Shown here: piece after piece, positions 36,329 to 45,844 of the stretch
Layout of the letters: every line of letters starts with the position of its first letter
Position numbering within the stretch: the stretch's first letter is position 1
Source of the DNA: Oceanibacterium hippocampi
GTDB taxonomy: Bacteria; Pseudomonadota; Alphaproteobacteria; Sneathiellales; Sneathiellaceae
DNA length: 64,000 nt
Reading direction: 5' to 3'
NCBI RefSeq assembly: GCF_900172325.1
Contig: NZ_FWFR01000001.1
Location: 992,001-1,056,000 of the forward strand
The notes under the pieces: generated by a model
Databases searched by the model: none
Told to the model about the DNA's origin: nothing
What the model saw: the letters and a program-made list of their open reading frames with translations, nothing else
Program-made: the position numbers and the translations under genes

Positions 36329-37096
36329 CTAGTCGCGGCGGAAGAACAGCGCCGCGGCCCAGCCGGAAAGCAGCGCCAGCAGGACCGCGATGAGGGCATA
36401 GAAGAACGGCTGATCGTGCGCGAAATCGAAGATCGTGCGGCCGACGCCGAATTTCTGGATGAGCAGCGAGGTCGTCTGCCCCTCGATGATGTCGCCGTCC
36501 CGGAACAGGTAGATCGAGGCGGTATAACTGCCGACCGGGACATTCGCCGGGATATGGATATTGGCCCGGAACAGGGTGCCGCCGAGGAAGCTCACGGTCG
36601 CCGTCTCGCGGCTGAACAGGCCGTCGCGCAGCCGGTTCCGGATCAGCGCCGTCTTGAACAGCGGCGCTTCCGGATCGCCCAGCCCTTTCTCCGGCGTGAA
36701 GCGGAGGTTCTCGCTGCCGACCTCGAGCCGTCGCGCCTGGCTGGCGCTCAGGATCTCGGCCAGCGGCGCGCTGGCGGCGACGGCATAGAATCCGGGCAGC
36801 GACTTGAAGGTGAAGGCGGTGCTGTTGACCCAGATCCCGGCGACCCGCTCCTTGCGCCGGACCACGACATCCTGGGCCGGGCCGCGCACGACGATCACGA
36901 TATCCCCGCGCGGGGCGTCGGGCACCGTGTCGATGGCGCCGAATATCAGCAGGTCGGTGCCGGTGAAGCTGGAGGTCACCGACACGAGATGGGAGGAAAT
37001 GTCGGTCAGCAGCGGCGCCGCGGCGCGGGCCGACGCCGCCGGCAGCGCCATCGCCAGCGTGAGCAGGAAGCAGGGGATCCAGTGCCGCATCGTCAT
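36329..37096 (-). CDS. TIGR02186 family membrane-anchored protein
   Basis: A 255-residue protein: signal peptide (about 1-26), a periplasmic beta-rich domain ([26 protein letters not shown]), and one C-terminal membrane helix ([22 protein letters not shown]) followed by RRD. This is the alphaproteobacterial TIGR02186 family, which typically travels with a TauE/SafE permease, as here (4-bp ATGA overlap). Its function is unknown; it may be a periplasmic partner of the exporter. Confidence 0.88.
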   Translation of the reverse strand: MTMRHWIPCFLLTLAMALPAASARAAAPLLTDISSHLVSVTSSFTGTDLLIFGAIDTVPDAPRGDIVIVVRGPAQDVVVRRKERVAGIWVNSTAFTFKSLPGFYAVAASAPLAEILSASQARRLEVGSENLRFTPEKGLGDPEAPLFKTALIRNRLRDGLFSRETATVSFLGGTLFRANIHIPANVPVGSYTASIYLFRDGDIIEGQTTSLLIQKFGVGRTIFDFAHDQPFFYALIAVLLALLSGWAAALFFRRD

Positions 37097-38013
37097 TCGT
37101 CCCCGATGACGCTGATCGAATAGGCGTCCAGCGGCGTCGCGACCAGGTCGTAGGCCATCTTCCCGCAGACGATGACGACCATCAGCGCCAGCAGGCCGCG
37201 AACATATTCGCCGCGCAGCCGGCTGCTGAAGCGGGTCCCGAACTGGGCCCCGATGACCGCCCCGGCGAGCAGCAGGAGGGCCAGCATCGCATCGACCGTC
37301 TGGGTTGCCACCGCATGCAGGAAGGTCACGTTCGCCGAGACGAAGATGATCTGGAACAGCGACGTGCCGACGACGACGTTGGTCGGGACGCCGAGCAGGT
37401 AGATCATCGCCGGCACCATGATGAAGCCGCCGCCGACGCCCATGATCGCCGAGAGGATGCCGACGAGGAAGCCGATGCCGAGCGGCAGCATGGCGCTGAT
37501 ATAGAGCTTCGAGCGGCGAAACCGCATCTTGAATGGCAGGCCGTGCAGGAAGGTATGCTGGTGCAGCTTGCGCCGCTTCATCGTGCCGCGCTTCTGCTTG
37601 ACCAGGGCGCCGACGCTCTCGAACAGCATCATGAAGCCGATGATGCCGAGGAAGAACACGTAGGAGAGCGAGATCAGCAGCTCGACCTGGCCGATCTTCT
37701 CCAGCAGGGTGAAGATGCCGGCGCCGACGAAGGAGCCGGCGATGCCGCCCGCGAGCAGCACAAGGCCCATCTTGAAGTCGACGTTGCCGCGCCGCCAGTG
37801 GGCGAACACGCCGGAAACGCTAGACGCGACGATCTGGTTGGCCTGGCTCGCCACCGCGACGGCCGGCGGCACGCCGATGAAGATCAGCAGCGGGGTCATC
37901 AGGAAACCGCCGCCGACCCCGAACATGCCGGACAGGAAACCGATTACCGCGCCCATGCCGAGCAGTAGAAAGACGTCGACCGTCATTTCGGCGATGGGGA
38001 GGTAAATAGGCAT
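37093..38013 (-). CDS. TauE/SafE family sulfite or sulfonate exporter
   Basis: A 306-residue membrane protein with 8 or more helices and the duplicated TauE/SafE glycine-rich motif: [19 protein letters not shown] (first half) and [19 protein letters not shown] (second half). Members move sulfite, sulfoacetate or related anions across the inner membrane. It is the first gene of the two-gene operon with TIGR02186. Confidence 0.9.
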   Translation of the reverse strand: MPIYLPIAEMTVDVFLLLGMGAVIGFLSGMFGVGGGFLMTPLLIFIGVPPAVAVASQANQIVASSVSGVFAHWRRGNVDFKMGLVLLAGGIAGSFVGAGIFTLLEKIGQVELLISLSYVFFLGIIGFMMLFESVGALVKQKRGTMKRRKLHQHTFLHGLPFKMRFRRSKLYISAMLPLGIGFLVGILSAIMGVGGGFIMVPAMIYLLGVPTNVVVGTSLFQIIFVSANVTFLHAVATQTVDAMLALLLLAGAVIGAQFGTRFSSRLRGEYVRGLLALMVVIVCGKMAYDLVATPLDAYSISVIGDE

Positions 38014-38214
38014 ACGCGCACCCGGCTCTTTCGCTGAATGCCAAGAAACGGCACCGGCATGGCCGGGGTTCCGGCCGGCGGGCCGCCCTCACATGGCCGC
38101 CCGACCCGGATGTGCCGCGGTTCCGGATCCCGGATCCGCCGCTACCTCTGCCAAGTCGATAGAGACCCGGTATAGTCCATCCGTATGAGCCTTACAACCG
38201 CTGCCGTTCGCCGT

Positions 38215-39534
38215 TCAGCGACCCATCAGACCGGGCAGGTAAAGCGAGATCGCGGGCACGCCGACGAGCAGCGACAGGCGCACGATATCGGCGCACCAGA
38301 AGGGCATCACGCCGCGGAAGATGGTCCGCGTCGAAAGCTCCGGCAGGACGCCCTTGAGGACGAAAACGTTGAGCCCGACCGGCGGCGTGATGAGGCTGAT
38401 CTCGGTGACCACGACGACGACGATGCCGAACCAGATGAGCACCGATTGCGGATCGAACGCGGTGCCGAAATCGAGACTGAGGACGAGCGGGTAGAAGACC
38501 GGCACGGTCAGCAGGATCATCGACAGGCTTTCCAGCACGCAGCCGAGCAGCAGGTAGACGATCACGATCATCGCGATCACCGCGTAGGCGGGCAGTTCCA
38601 TCTCGTTGATCCAGCCGGTCAGATCGCTCGGCATGCCGGTCACGTTGATGAAATTGGCGAACATCAGCGCCCCGATCAGGATCGAGAAGATCATCGCGGT
38701 GGTCTCCGCGCTCTCCCTGAGGATCGTACGCAGCGATGCCCAGGTGAGCGTGCCGCGGAACAGCGCGAATAGGAAGGCGCCGCTCGCGCCGACCCCGGCC
38801 GCCTCGGTCGGGGTGAAAACGCCGCCGTAGATTCCCCCCATGACCAGCACGAACAGGACGAGCACGCCCCAGACCCCGCGCAGTGCCCGGAGACGGTCGC
38901 GCCAGCCGAGCCGGTCGCCCGGCGGTCCTGATTCCGGGTTGCGGAAGACCGTGTAGCGCACCGCGCCCATGTAACAGATCACGCCGACGATCCCGGGCAG
39001 GATGCCGGCCATGAACAGCTTGCCGATATCGCTTTCGGTCATCAGGCCGTAGAGCACCAGGATGACGCTCGGCGGGATCAGGATGCCGAGCGTGCCGCCG
39101 GCGGCGATCGAACCGGCGGCGAGGCTGTCGGAATAGCCGTACCGCCGCATCGACGGCATCGCCACCTTGGACATCGTCGCCGCAGTCGCCAGCGACGAAC
39201 CGCAGATCGCGCTGAAGCCGCCGCAGGCGACGACCGTGGCCATCGCCAGCCCGCCGCGCCGATGGCCGAGAAAGGCATTCGAGGCGGTGTAGAGTTCGTC
39301 CGACAGCCCCGCGCGGGTGACGAAGTTGCCCATCAGGATGAATAGCGGCACGATCGACAGCGTGTAATGCAGGCCGGTCTCGTAGGTCACGTTGCGGACC
39401 ATCGCCAGCGAGGCGTCCCAGCCGATCAGCACACCGAAACCGACGAACCCGGCCAGCCCCATCGCGAAGGCAATCGGCAGACGCAGGGCGATGAGCGCCA
39501 GCAGCGCGGCAAAGGCGATCAACGCATCGAACAC
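38215..39534 (-). CDS. TRAP transporter large permease (DctM type)
   Basis: A 439-residue protein with about 12 membrane helices. It has the DctM pattern: RLPIAFAMGLAGFVGFG, GGFSAICGSSLATAATMSKVAMPSM (region), and AAGGTLGILIPPSVILVLYG. It is the ion-coupled channel of a tripartite ATP-independent periplasmic transporter that uses a Na+ or H+ gradient. It follows the small permease by 13 bp and completes the P-Q-M operon. Confidence 0.95.
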   Translation of the reverse strand: MFDALIAFAALLALIALRLPIAFAMGLAGFVGFGVLIGWDASLAMVRNVTYETGLHYTLSIVPLFILMGNFVTRAGLSDELYTASNAFLGHRRGGLAMATVVACGGFSAICGSSLATAATMSKVAMPSMRRYGYSDSLAAGSIAAGGTLGILIPPSVILVLYGLMTESDIGKLFMAGILPGIVGVICYMGAVRYTVFRNPESGPPGDRLGWRDRLRALRGVWGVLVLFVLVMGGIYGGVFTPTEAAGVGASGAFLFALFRGTLTWASLRTILRESAETTAMIFSILIGALMFANFINVTGMPSDLTGWINEMELPAYAVIAMIVIVYLLLGCVLESLSMILLTVPVFYPLVLSLDFGTAFDPQSVLIWFGIVVVVVTEISLITPPVGLNVFVLKGVLPELSTRTIFRGVMPFWCADIVRLSLLVGVPAISLYLPGLMGR

Positions 39535-39547
39535 GGCGGAACCCTGT

Positions 39548-40057
39548 CTAGCGGTTGCGGGGGAATAGGACGACGCCGGCGCGGATGACCAGGATCAGGG
39601 CGGTGGCGACAAGCGTGGCGGTCATGAAGGCGACGACCGGCCAGATCGGGATGTGCAGGATCGCTGTGACATCGCCATAGCCGACCGTTTCCCCGGTCTT
39701 GATGGCGAGCTGCCAGGCCAGCACGCCGGTCATCGCCGCGCAGGCCAGGTTGATCAGGGCCTCCTTGATCCGCGAGACCGCGTTCGGAATCAGGATCTCG
39801 AAGATATCGACGGCAATGTGACCGTCGGTGGCGCTGACCAGCGGAAGACCCGCGAAGATCAGCGTCGCCAGCATCAGCTCGGTGATCTCGAAGCCGCCTT
39901 CGACCGGGGTGTTGAAGAAATACCGGCCGATCACGTCGACGAAGGTCAGTACCATCATCGCGAACAGGATGACGGCCGCCAGTCCGCCGAGGATCCGGTT
40001 GAGCCAGATCTTCGCGGCGGGCCGGACGGCCGGTTGGACGGACCGGTCGGTCGTCAT
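39548..40057 (-). CDS. TRAP transporter small permease (DctQ type)
   Basis: A 169-residue protein with four predicted membrane helices, starting LNRILGGLAAVILFAMMVLTFVDVIGRYFFN, the DctQ signature region. It pairs with the large permease. It lies between the binding protein gene (31 bp) and the large permease gene, in the usual TRAP order. Confidence 0.93.
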   Translation of the reverse strand: MTTDRSVQPAVRPAAKIWLNRILGGLAAVILFAMMVLTFVDVIGRYFFNTPVEGGFEITELMLATLIFAGLPLVSATDGHIAVDIFEILIPNAVSRIKEALINLACAAMTGVLAWQLAIKTGETVGYGDVTAILHIPIWPVVAFMTATLVATALILVIRAGVVLFPRNR

Positions 40058-40088
40058 CCCATACTGCCCCTCTCGGACCGTCTGCGGC

Positions 40089-41120
40089 CTAGTTCGACGC
40101 CTCGAGCTTGGCGATCTCGGCGCGGAAGTCCTTCAGCACCATGTCGCCGTCGATGCCCTTCTCCTTGGCCGCCGCGATCCATGCGGCCTCCATCGGCGCG
40201 GCCTTCTCGGCGATGCCTTGGACCAGGGCTTCCGGCGCGTCGATGATCTCGACGCCGGCCGCCTCCATGTCGGCCTGGCCGGCCTTGTCGGCGCGATCCC
40301 AGGCCTGGCCGGCCATCTTGGCGAAATGCTCGCCCGAGACGCTCATGATCGCGTCCTGCTCGGCCTTCGTCAGGGCCTCGAACTTGGCCGGGTTCATGGC
40401 CAGGAAGAAGCTCACGTTGTAGAGCCCGCCCGGAACGACCGTGCCGTACTTGATGAAGCTCGCGAGCTTGAAGGACTTGATCGATTCCTTCGGGAAGAAG
40501 ACGCCGTCGGCGACGCCGGTCGAGATCAGCTCGTAGGAGGCCGGCGCAGGCTTGAGCAGGGCGGTCGCGCCGAGCGCCGTCGTCAGGTCGTTGATCAGGC
40601 CGCCGCCGACGCGAATCTTCATGCCCGCCAGGTCGGCGAGGCTGGTGATCGGGCGCTGGGTATTGAACATCTGGCCCGGGCCGTGGGTCATCAGGGCAAG
40701 CAGTTTGACGCCCTCATGCTCGTTCGCCTTGGCGAGATGTTTCTCGAAGATCCGCCAGTAGGCGACCGAGATCGCCTCCGAGCTGTTGCCGAGGAATGGC
40801 ACTTCGGCGGCCTGGGTCAGCAGGAATCGGCCGGGCTGGTAGCCGTGCACGCCGAACGTGACGTCGGCGATGCCGTCCTTGGCAAGGTCGAAATGGGCCG
40901 GCGCGGCGCCGAGCGCCTTCGGCAGGATGATGATGTTGACGCTGCCGTTGGTCGCCTTCTTCACCTCTTCGATCCAGGGCACCATCATGTCGGCCACGAT
41001 CGGGTGTTTCGGCGGCAACCAGGACGACATCCTGAGCGTCGTCTCGGCGCTCGCGGCGCCGGCCGAGAATCCGAGGCCGATGGCGAGGGCCACGGCTACA
41101 GGTTTGATGTACTTCAACAT
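40089..41120 (-). CDS. TRAP transporter substrate-binding protein (DctP family)
   Basis: A 343-residue periplasmic protein with a signal peptide (VAVALAIGLGFSAGAASA, cut near 26). The mature part begins ETTLRMSSWLPPKHPI and has the DctP-family LADLAGMKIRVGGG, whose Arg usually holds the substrate carboxylate. The ligand is probably an organic acid; neighbours suggest an acid later joined to CoA. The start at 41120 has GGGAGG about 11 bases upstream. It is the first gene of the TRAP operon. Confidence 0.93.
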   Translation of the reverse strand: MLKYIKPVAVALAIGLGFSAGAASAETTLRMSSWLPPKHPIVADMMVPWIEEVKKATNGSVNIIILPKALGAAPAHFDLAKDGIADVTFGVHGYQPGRFLLTQAAEVPFLGNSSEAISVAYWRIFEKHLAKANEHEGVKLLALMTHGPGQMFNTQRPITSLADLAGMKIRVGGGLINDLTTALGATALLKPAPASYELISTGVADGVFFPKESIKSFKLASFIKYGTVVPGGLYNVSFFLAMNPAKFEALTKAEQDAIMSVSGEHFAKMAGQAWDRADKAGQADMEAAGVEIIDAPEALVQGIAEKAAPMEAAWIAAAKEKGIDGDMVLKDFRAEIAKLEASN

Positions 41121-41216
41121 TCGACGATACCTCCCCAGGTCGCTGCTGTTTTGCTTGCCACGCTTTGCGTGTATTGCCGGCAATATAACGTCTTCGCGCG
41201 ATCGTTACCAAAGAAA

Positions 41217-41618
41217 CTATTTGCCGGCACCCGCCGGCGCCCCGCCACGGGTATCTCCGGTCGAATCGTTGCCCGCGCCGTTGCCGCCCGGGCCGACGCC
41301 GGCCCGCCGGAGTTCCGGGCCGAGCCTGCCGACGAGGAAGAGCACGAACATCCGGAAGTCGCTGAACAGCGACCAGAACGGGTATCTGAAGGTCGCCGGA
41401 CGGTTCTTCTCGATCAGGAAATGGGCGGCCCAGGCCGGGCCGTAGCCGGCAACCAGCGCCACCGCGATGAAGACCGGTTCGCGGCTCACGATCAGGGCGG
41501 CAAGCGCCAGCAATGCCAGCGACGATCCGACATAATGCAGCGCCCGCCCTTGCGGCCGTGAATGCTCCCGAAGATAGTAGGGCCAGAACTCGCTGTAAGT
41601 GGTGATCCGCTCCGTCAT
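41217..41618 (-). CDS. Mpo1-like (DUF962) membrane protein
   Basis: A 133-residue protein of the DUF962 family. Conserved His residues occur in [17 protein letters not shown] and [14 protein letters not shown], flanked by two or three membrane helices. Yeast Mpo1 of this family is an iron-dependent dioxygenase for alpha-oxidation of 2-hydroxy fatty acids. The C-terminal 30 residues are Gly/Ala-rich. The gene is divergent from the MerR/beta-oxidation operon and close to its operator, so it may share lipid-linked control. Confidence 0.82.
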   Translation of the reverse strand: MTERITTYSEFWPYYLREHSRPQGRALHYVGSSLALLALAALIVSREPVFIAVALVAGYGPAWAAHFLIEKNRPATFRYPFWSLFSDFRMFVLFLVGRLGPELRRAGVGPGGNGAGNDSTGDTRGGAPAGAGK

Positions 41619-41759
41619 GGACGGCCCTCCCTCGAAATCGCGAAGTCCGCGCGTATCTTCATTTCTCTTGTTCGTTATCCGTATCGTGCGCGAGCTTTGG
41701 AGACAGATCAAGCGTCCGCCGGAGCCGGCGCCCGGCCCGCTGGCCGGGAGGCCGCAAGG

Positions 41760-41781
41760 TTGACGTTTACGTTAACGTCAA
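41760..41781. promoter_or_regulatory. LiuR-like operator, copy 1
   Basis: A 22-bp element: TTGACGTT (41760-41767), six central bases TACGTT, then AACGTCAA (41774-41781). The 8-bp arms are exact reverse complements. The same 22 bases recur at 62157-62178. The element covers the -35 box and most of the spacer of the merR promoter, as a repressor site would. Confidence 0.85.
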
Positions 41782-41788
41782 CTATAGT
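41760..41788 (+). promoter_or_regulatory. Promoter of the merR/beta-oxidation operon
   Basis: TTGACG (41760-41765), exactly 17 bases, then TATAGT (41783-41788). The -35 is the first part of the operator. It lies about 30 bases before the merR start codon. Confidence 0.7.
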
Positions 41789-41818
41789 CCCGGCAGCCGA
41801 ATTGCGTGGGTGGAGACG

Positions 41819-42265
41819 ATGGGACGGCGAATCAAGAAAGTCGACGCGGAAGCGCGCGAAACGTTCACGATCACCGAGCTGGCGGATGAATTCTCCATTA
41901 CCGCCCGGGCCATCCGATTCTACGAGGACAAGGGCCTGCTGGAGCCGATGCGCTGCGGTCTCAACCGGGTTTACCGGCGCCGCGACCGGGCCCGGCTGCG
42001 GCTGATCCTGCGCGGCCGGCGGCTCGGCTTCACGCTCCGCGACATCAAGGAAATGCTCGATCTCTACGATCCTGCCGGCACGCCGACCCGGCAGGTGCAG
42101 GTGACGCTCGACAAAAGCCGGGAACAGCTCGTCAAGCTCGAGAAGCAGCGCCACGACATCGACGAGGCGATATCGGAGCTGCGGCAGGGAATCGCCGAAT
42201 GCGAGGCCTATCTGGAGGGGCGGAAGCCCCGTGCCGCCGACGCGGCGCGTGCCCGCATCGCCTGA
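41819..42265 (+). CDS. MerR-family regulator (LiuR-like)
   Basis: A 148-residue regulator. The winged helix-turn-helix is at about 15-82 (FTITELADEFSITARAIRFYEDKGLL, then NRVYRRRDRARLRLILRGRRLGFTLRDIKEMLDLYDP, given as regions). A dimerisation coiled coil follows (QLVKLEKQRHDIDEAISELRQGI). No Cys-based metal site is seen. It matches LiuR-type regulators of branched-chain and fatty acyl-CoA degradation, which act as repressors relieved by acyl-CoA. The ATG at 41819 is used; a GTG at 41810 is in frame. It sits in front of six beta-oxidation genes. Confidence 0.9.
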   Translation: MGRRIKKVDAEARETFTITELADEFSITARAIRFYEDKGLLEPMRCGLNRVYRRRDRARLRLILRGRRLGFTLRDIKEMLDLYDPAGTPTRQVQVTLDKSREQLVKLEKQRHDIDEAISELRQGIAECEAYLEGRKPRAADAARARIA

Positions 42266-42358
42266 TCGACCGCGCCGCGTAACCAGTTCTGGAACTGAAC
42301 AGGCCGGCCGGACCGATGTCCGGCAGCGTGCCAACCGACAACAAGGGATGGTGGACCG

Positions 42359-43495
42359 ATGAAAAACGTCGTCATTGCGGGATTTGCACGTTCTCCTTTC
42401 ACGCTGGCCCGCAAGGGTGCGCTTGCCCGGGTGCGTCCTGACGAGATCGCCGGCCAGGTGGTCAAGGGGCTGCTCGAGCGGACCGGCGTCGACGCCGCCG
42501 ACATCGAGGATGTCATCGTCGGTTGCGCCTTTCCGGAAGGCGAGCAGGGCCTGAACGTGGCGCGCATCATCGGCTTCCTCGCCGGTGTCCCGATCGGCGC
42601 GGCGGCGACCACGGTCAACCGCTTCTGCGGCTCCTCCATGCAGGCGATCCATCAGGCGGCCGGCGCCATCCAGATGAATGCCGGCGAGGTTTTCATCTGC
42701 GCCGGGGTCGAGAACATGACACGGGTGCCGATGGGTGGCTTCAACCCGATGCCCCATCCGGGCCTCTACAAGGAATATCCGGAAGCCTATGTCTCGATGG
42801 GCATCACGGCGGAGAATGTCGCGAAGAAGCACGGCATCTCGCGCAAGGAACAGGAAGAGATGGCGCTCGAGAGCCACCGTCGGGCAGCAAAGGCCCAGGC
42901 CGACGGCAAGTTCGACGACGAGATCGTCGCCATCGTCGACGGCAACCAGCGCATCGACCGGGACGGCTGCATCCGTGCCGACAGCACGCTGGAAGGCATG
43001 GCCGGCCTCGACCCGGCCTTCGACAAGGCCGGCACGGTGACTGCCGCGACCTCCTCGCCGCTCACCGACGGCGCCTCGGCGACTCTGGTCTGTTCCGAGG
43101 AATATGCCGATGCGCATGGCCTGAAGAAAATCGCCCGCATCCGCTCGATCGCGGTTGCCGGCTGCAAGCCGGACTTCATGGGCCTCGGTCCGGTCCCGGC
43201 GACCGAGAAGGCGCTGAAGCGGGCCGGCGTCAAGCTGGCCGACATCGACGTGATCGAGCTCAACGAGGCGTTCGCCGCGCAGGCGCTCGGCGTGCTGCGC
43301 GAGAGCGGCATGGACTTCGCGAAGACCAACATCGACGGCGGCGCCATCGCGCTCGGCCATCCGATGGGTGCGACCGGCGCCCGGATCACCGGCAAGGCCG
43401 CGCAGATCATGGTCCGGGAGGGCAAGGGCCTGTCGCTCGCCACCCAGTGCATCGGCGGCGGGCAGGGCATCGCCACCGTCATGGAGGCCTGCTGA
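42359..43495 (+). CDS. Acetyl-CoA acyltransferase (thiolase), first copy
   Basis: A 378-residue thiolase that splits 3-ketoacyl-CoA. The active-site residues are in VNRFCGSSMQAI (nucleophilic Cys), GGAIALGHPMGATGAR (His) and ATQCIGGGQGIA (Cys). The insertion domain is slightly short compared with PcaF-type enzymes. The stop TGA shares its last base with the next start codon, so the thiolase and the fused dehydrogenase/hydratase are translated together, as in fadA-fadB pairs. Confidence 0.93.
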   Translation: MKNVVIAGFARSPFTLARKGALARVRPDEIAGQVVKGLLERTGVDAADIEDVIVGCAFPEGEQGLNVARIIGFLAGVPIGAAATTVNRFCGSSMQAIHQAAGAIQMNAGEVFICAGVENMTRVPMGGFNPMPHPGLYKEYPEAYVSMGITAENVAKKHGISRKEQEEMALESHRRAAKAQADGKFDDEIVAIVDGNQRIDRDGCIRADSTLEGMAGLDPAFDKAGTVTAATSSPLTDGASATLVCSEEYADAHGLKKIARIRSIAVAGCKPDFMGLGPVPATEKALKRAGVKLADIDVIELNEAFAAQALGVLRESGMDFAKTNIDGGAIALGHPMGATGARITGKAAQIMVREGKGLSLATQCIGGGQGIATVMEAC

Positions 43496-45828
43496 TGGCC
43501 ATCGAGAAGGTCGCCGTCATCGGCTCCGGCGTGATGGGTGCGGCGATCGCCGCCCATTGCGCCAACGCGGGTTGCCAGGTGGTGCTGCTCGACATCGTGC
43601 CGAAGGGCGCGGAAAACCGGAACGCGCTCGCCGAGGGCGCTGTCCAGAAACTGCTGAAGACGAAGCCGGCGCCGCTCACCCACAGCCGCAACGCGCGCCG
43701 CATCGCGACCGGCAACCTCGATGACAATCTCGACCTGCTGGCCGACGTGGACTGGATCTGCGAGGCGATCATCGAGAACCCCGACATCAAGCAGAGCCTC
43801 TACGGCAAGCTCGAAGCGGTCCGCAAGGACGGCTCGATCATCACCTCGAACACCTCGACGATCCCGCTCGGCCGCCTCGCCAAGGGCATGCCGGACCGCT
43901 TCCAGGCGGATTTCGCGATCACCCATTTCTTCAATCCGCCACGCTACATGCGGCTGTTCGAACTGGTCGCCGGGCCGAAGACCCGTCCGGATGCGATTGC
44001 CGACCTGCGCGCCTTCGCCGATGTCAGGCTCGGCAAGGAAGTCGTCGACTGCAAGGACACGCCGGGCTTCATCGCCAACCGGATCGGCATCTACTGGTCC
44101 TGGATCGCGCTCTCCAAGGCGATCGACCTCGGCCTCAGCGTCGAGGAGGCGGACGCCATCGTCGGCAAGCCCATGGGCATTCCGAAGACCGGCATTTTCG
44201 GCCTCGCCGACCTGACGGGCATCGACCTCGCCCCGCATGTCAACGCCTCGATGCTGGCGCTGCTGCCGGCCGACGACGCCTTCTGCCAGGCCTATGACGC
44301 GAAACATCCGCTGGCCACGACGGTCGAGCGGATGATTGCCGAGGGCTATACCGGGCGGAAGGGCAAGGGCGGCTTTTACCGCCGGGTCGTCAAGGACGGC
44401 GCCAAGCGCACGGAAGTGCTCGACATCGCCAGCGGCGAATACCGGGCCGAACGGAAGCCCGACCTGGCGAGCGTCAAGGCGGCGCGGAAGGGTCTGCGCG
44501 CCCTCGTCGAGCATGATGACAAGGGCGGCGCCTATGCCTGGGCGGTGCTCTCGCACGTACTCTCCTATGCCGCCTCGCTGGTTGGCGAGATCGCCGACGA
44601 TATCGTCTCGATCGATCTCGCGATGAAGACCGGCTACGCCTGGAAATACGGCCCGTTCGAGCAGATCGACCAGCTCGGCGCCAAATGGTTCGCGAACCGG
44701 CTCGCGGCCGAGGGCCGGCCGGTGCCGGCGATCCTGAAGAAGCTCGGCGGTGGCCGCTTCTACAAGGAGGAGGGTACCCGCGCGCTCTACTACGCGCTGG
44801 ACGGCAGCTACCAGGACGTGCCGCGCCCCGAGGGCGCCTTCCTGCTCGCCGACTACAAGCGCGGCCGGAGCCCGGTCGCGGGCAATCGCAGCGCCTCGAT
44901 CTGGGATATCGGCGACGGTGTCGCCTGTCTCGAGATCCACACCAAGATGAACAGTATCGACCCGGACGTGGTGGCGATGCTGAAGACCGCCTCGAAGATC
45001 GACAAGCAGGGCTTCAAGGCGCTGGTGATCCACACCGATGCCGACAACTTCTCCGTCGGCGCCAATGTCGGGATCGCGATCTTCGCCGCCAACGCCGCCA
45101 TGTGGCCGCTGATCGAGGGTTCGATCTCGGAAGGCCAGAGCACCATGCTGGCGCTGAAATACGCCAAGTTCCCGGTGGTCGCGGCACCGGCCGGGATGGC
45201 GCTCGGCGGCGGCTGCGAGATCTGCCTCCATGCCGACGCGGTGCAGGCCCATGTGGAAAGCTACATGGGGCTGGTCGAGGTCGGCGTCGGGCTGCTGCCC
45301 GGCTGGGGCGGCTGCAAGGAACTGATCAGCCGGGCGCTCGCCAATCCGAAGCGTCCGGGCGGGACGATGCCGGCGATCTCGACGGTGTTCGAGGCGATCG
45401 CCACCGCCAAGGTCGCGACCAGCGCCGAGGAAGCCCGCGATCTGCTGATCCTGCGCCCGTCCGACCGCGTCACCATGAACCGCAAGCGGGTGCTTGCCGA
45501 CGCCAAGGCCCGGGCGCTGGAACTGGCCGCCAACTACGCGCCGCCGGAACCGGTCGACATCGCGCTGCCCGGCCCGACCGGGCAGGCCGCCCTGTCGATG
45601 GCGGTCGAGGGCCTCGTCCACCAGGGCAAGGCGACCGCCTATGACGGCGTGGTCTCGGGCGAGGTCGCCCGGGTGATCACCGGCGGCGACACCGACATCA
45701 CCGAAACGATAAGCGAAAAGGCGCTGATGAAGCTCGAACGCGACAGCTTCATGACGCTGATCCGCAACACGCAGACGCTGGACCGGATCGAGCACATGCT
45801 CACCACCGGCAAGCCGCTGCGCAACTAG
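43495..45828 (+). CDS. 3-hydroxyacyl-CoA dehydrogenase/enoyl-CoA hydratase, dehydrogenase-first (FadN-like)
   Basis: A 777-residue bifunctional enzyme. Dehydrogenase half: NAD site GSGVMGAAIAAH (10-21), catalytic His in ITHFFNPPRYM, then DTPGFIANRIG. Hydratase half, C-terminal: oxyanion region NFSVGANVGIA, GMALGGGCEICLHAD, and the Glu-bearing LVEVGVGLLPGWGG. The domain order is the reverse of E. coli FadB and matches Bacillus FadN (YusL). It starts on the last base of the thiolase stop. Confidence 0.93.
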   Translation: MAIEKVAVIGSGVMGAAIAAHCANAGCQVVLLDIVPKGAENRNALAEGAVQKLLKTKPAPLTHSRNARRIATGNLDDNLDLLADVDWICEAIIENPDIKQSLYGKLEAVRKDGSIITSNTSTIPLGRLAKGMPDRFQADFAITHFFNPPRYMRLFELVAGPKTRPDAIADLRAFADVRLGKEVVDCKDTPGFIANRIGIYWSWIALSKAIDLGLSVEEADAIVGKPMGIPKTGIFGLADLTGIDLAPHVNASMLALLPADDAFCQAYDAKHPLATTVERMIAEGYTGRKGKGGFYRRVVKDGAKRTEVLDIASGEYRAERKPDLASVKAARKGLRALVEHDDKGGAYAWAVLSHVLSYAASLVGEIADDIVSIDLAMKTGYAWKYGPFEQIDQLGAKWFANRLAAEGRPVPAILKKLGGGRFYKEEGTRALYYALDGSYQDVPRPEGAFLLADYKRGRSPVAGNRSASIWDIGDGVACLEIHTKMNSIDPDVVAMLKTASKIDKQGFKALVIHTDADNFSVGANVGIAIFAANAAMWPLIEGSISEGQSTMLALKYAKFPVVAAPAGMALGGGCEICLHADAVQAHVESYMGLVEVGVGLLPGWGGCKELISRALANPKRPGGTMPAISTVFEAIATAKVATSAEEARDLLILRPSDRVTMNRKRVLADAKARALELAANYAPPEPVDIALPGPTGQAALSMAVEGLVHQGKATAYDGVVSGEVARVITGGDTDITETISEKALMKLERDSFMTLIRNTQTLDRIEHMLTTGKPLRN

Positions 45829-45844
45829 TCAGGGAGCCAGCCAG

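Noticed and set aside
42523-43494. N-terminal extension of the FadN-like enzyme
   Set aside because: It covers the thiolase gene in another frame. The start at 43495 directly precedes the NAD-binding motif and shares a base with the thiolase stop.
42787-45795. A 1002-codon open frame on the minus strand
   Set aside because: It lies wholly antisense to the thiolase and fused dehydrogenase/hydratase genes. Its protein is low-complexity Arg/Gly/Asp/His-rich with no domain; it is a shadow caused by high GC at third positions.
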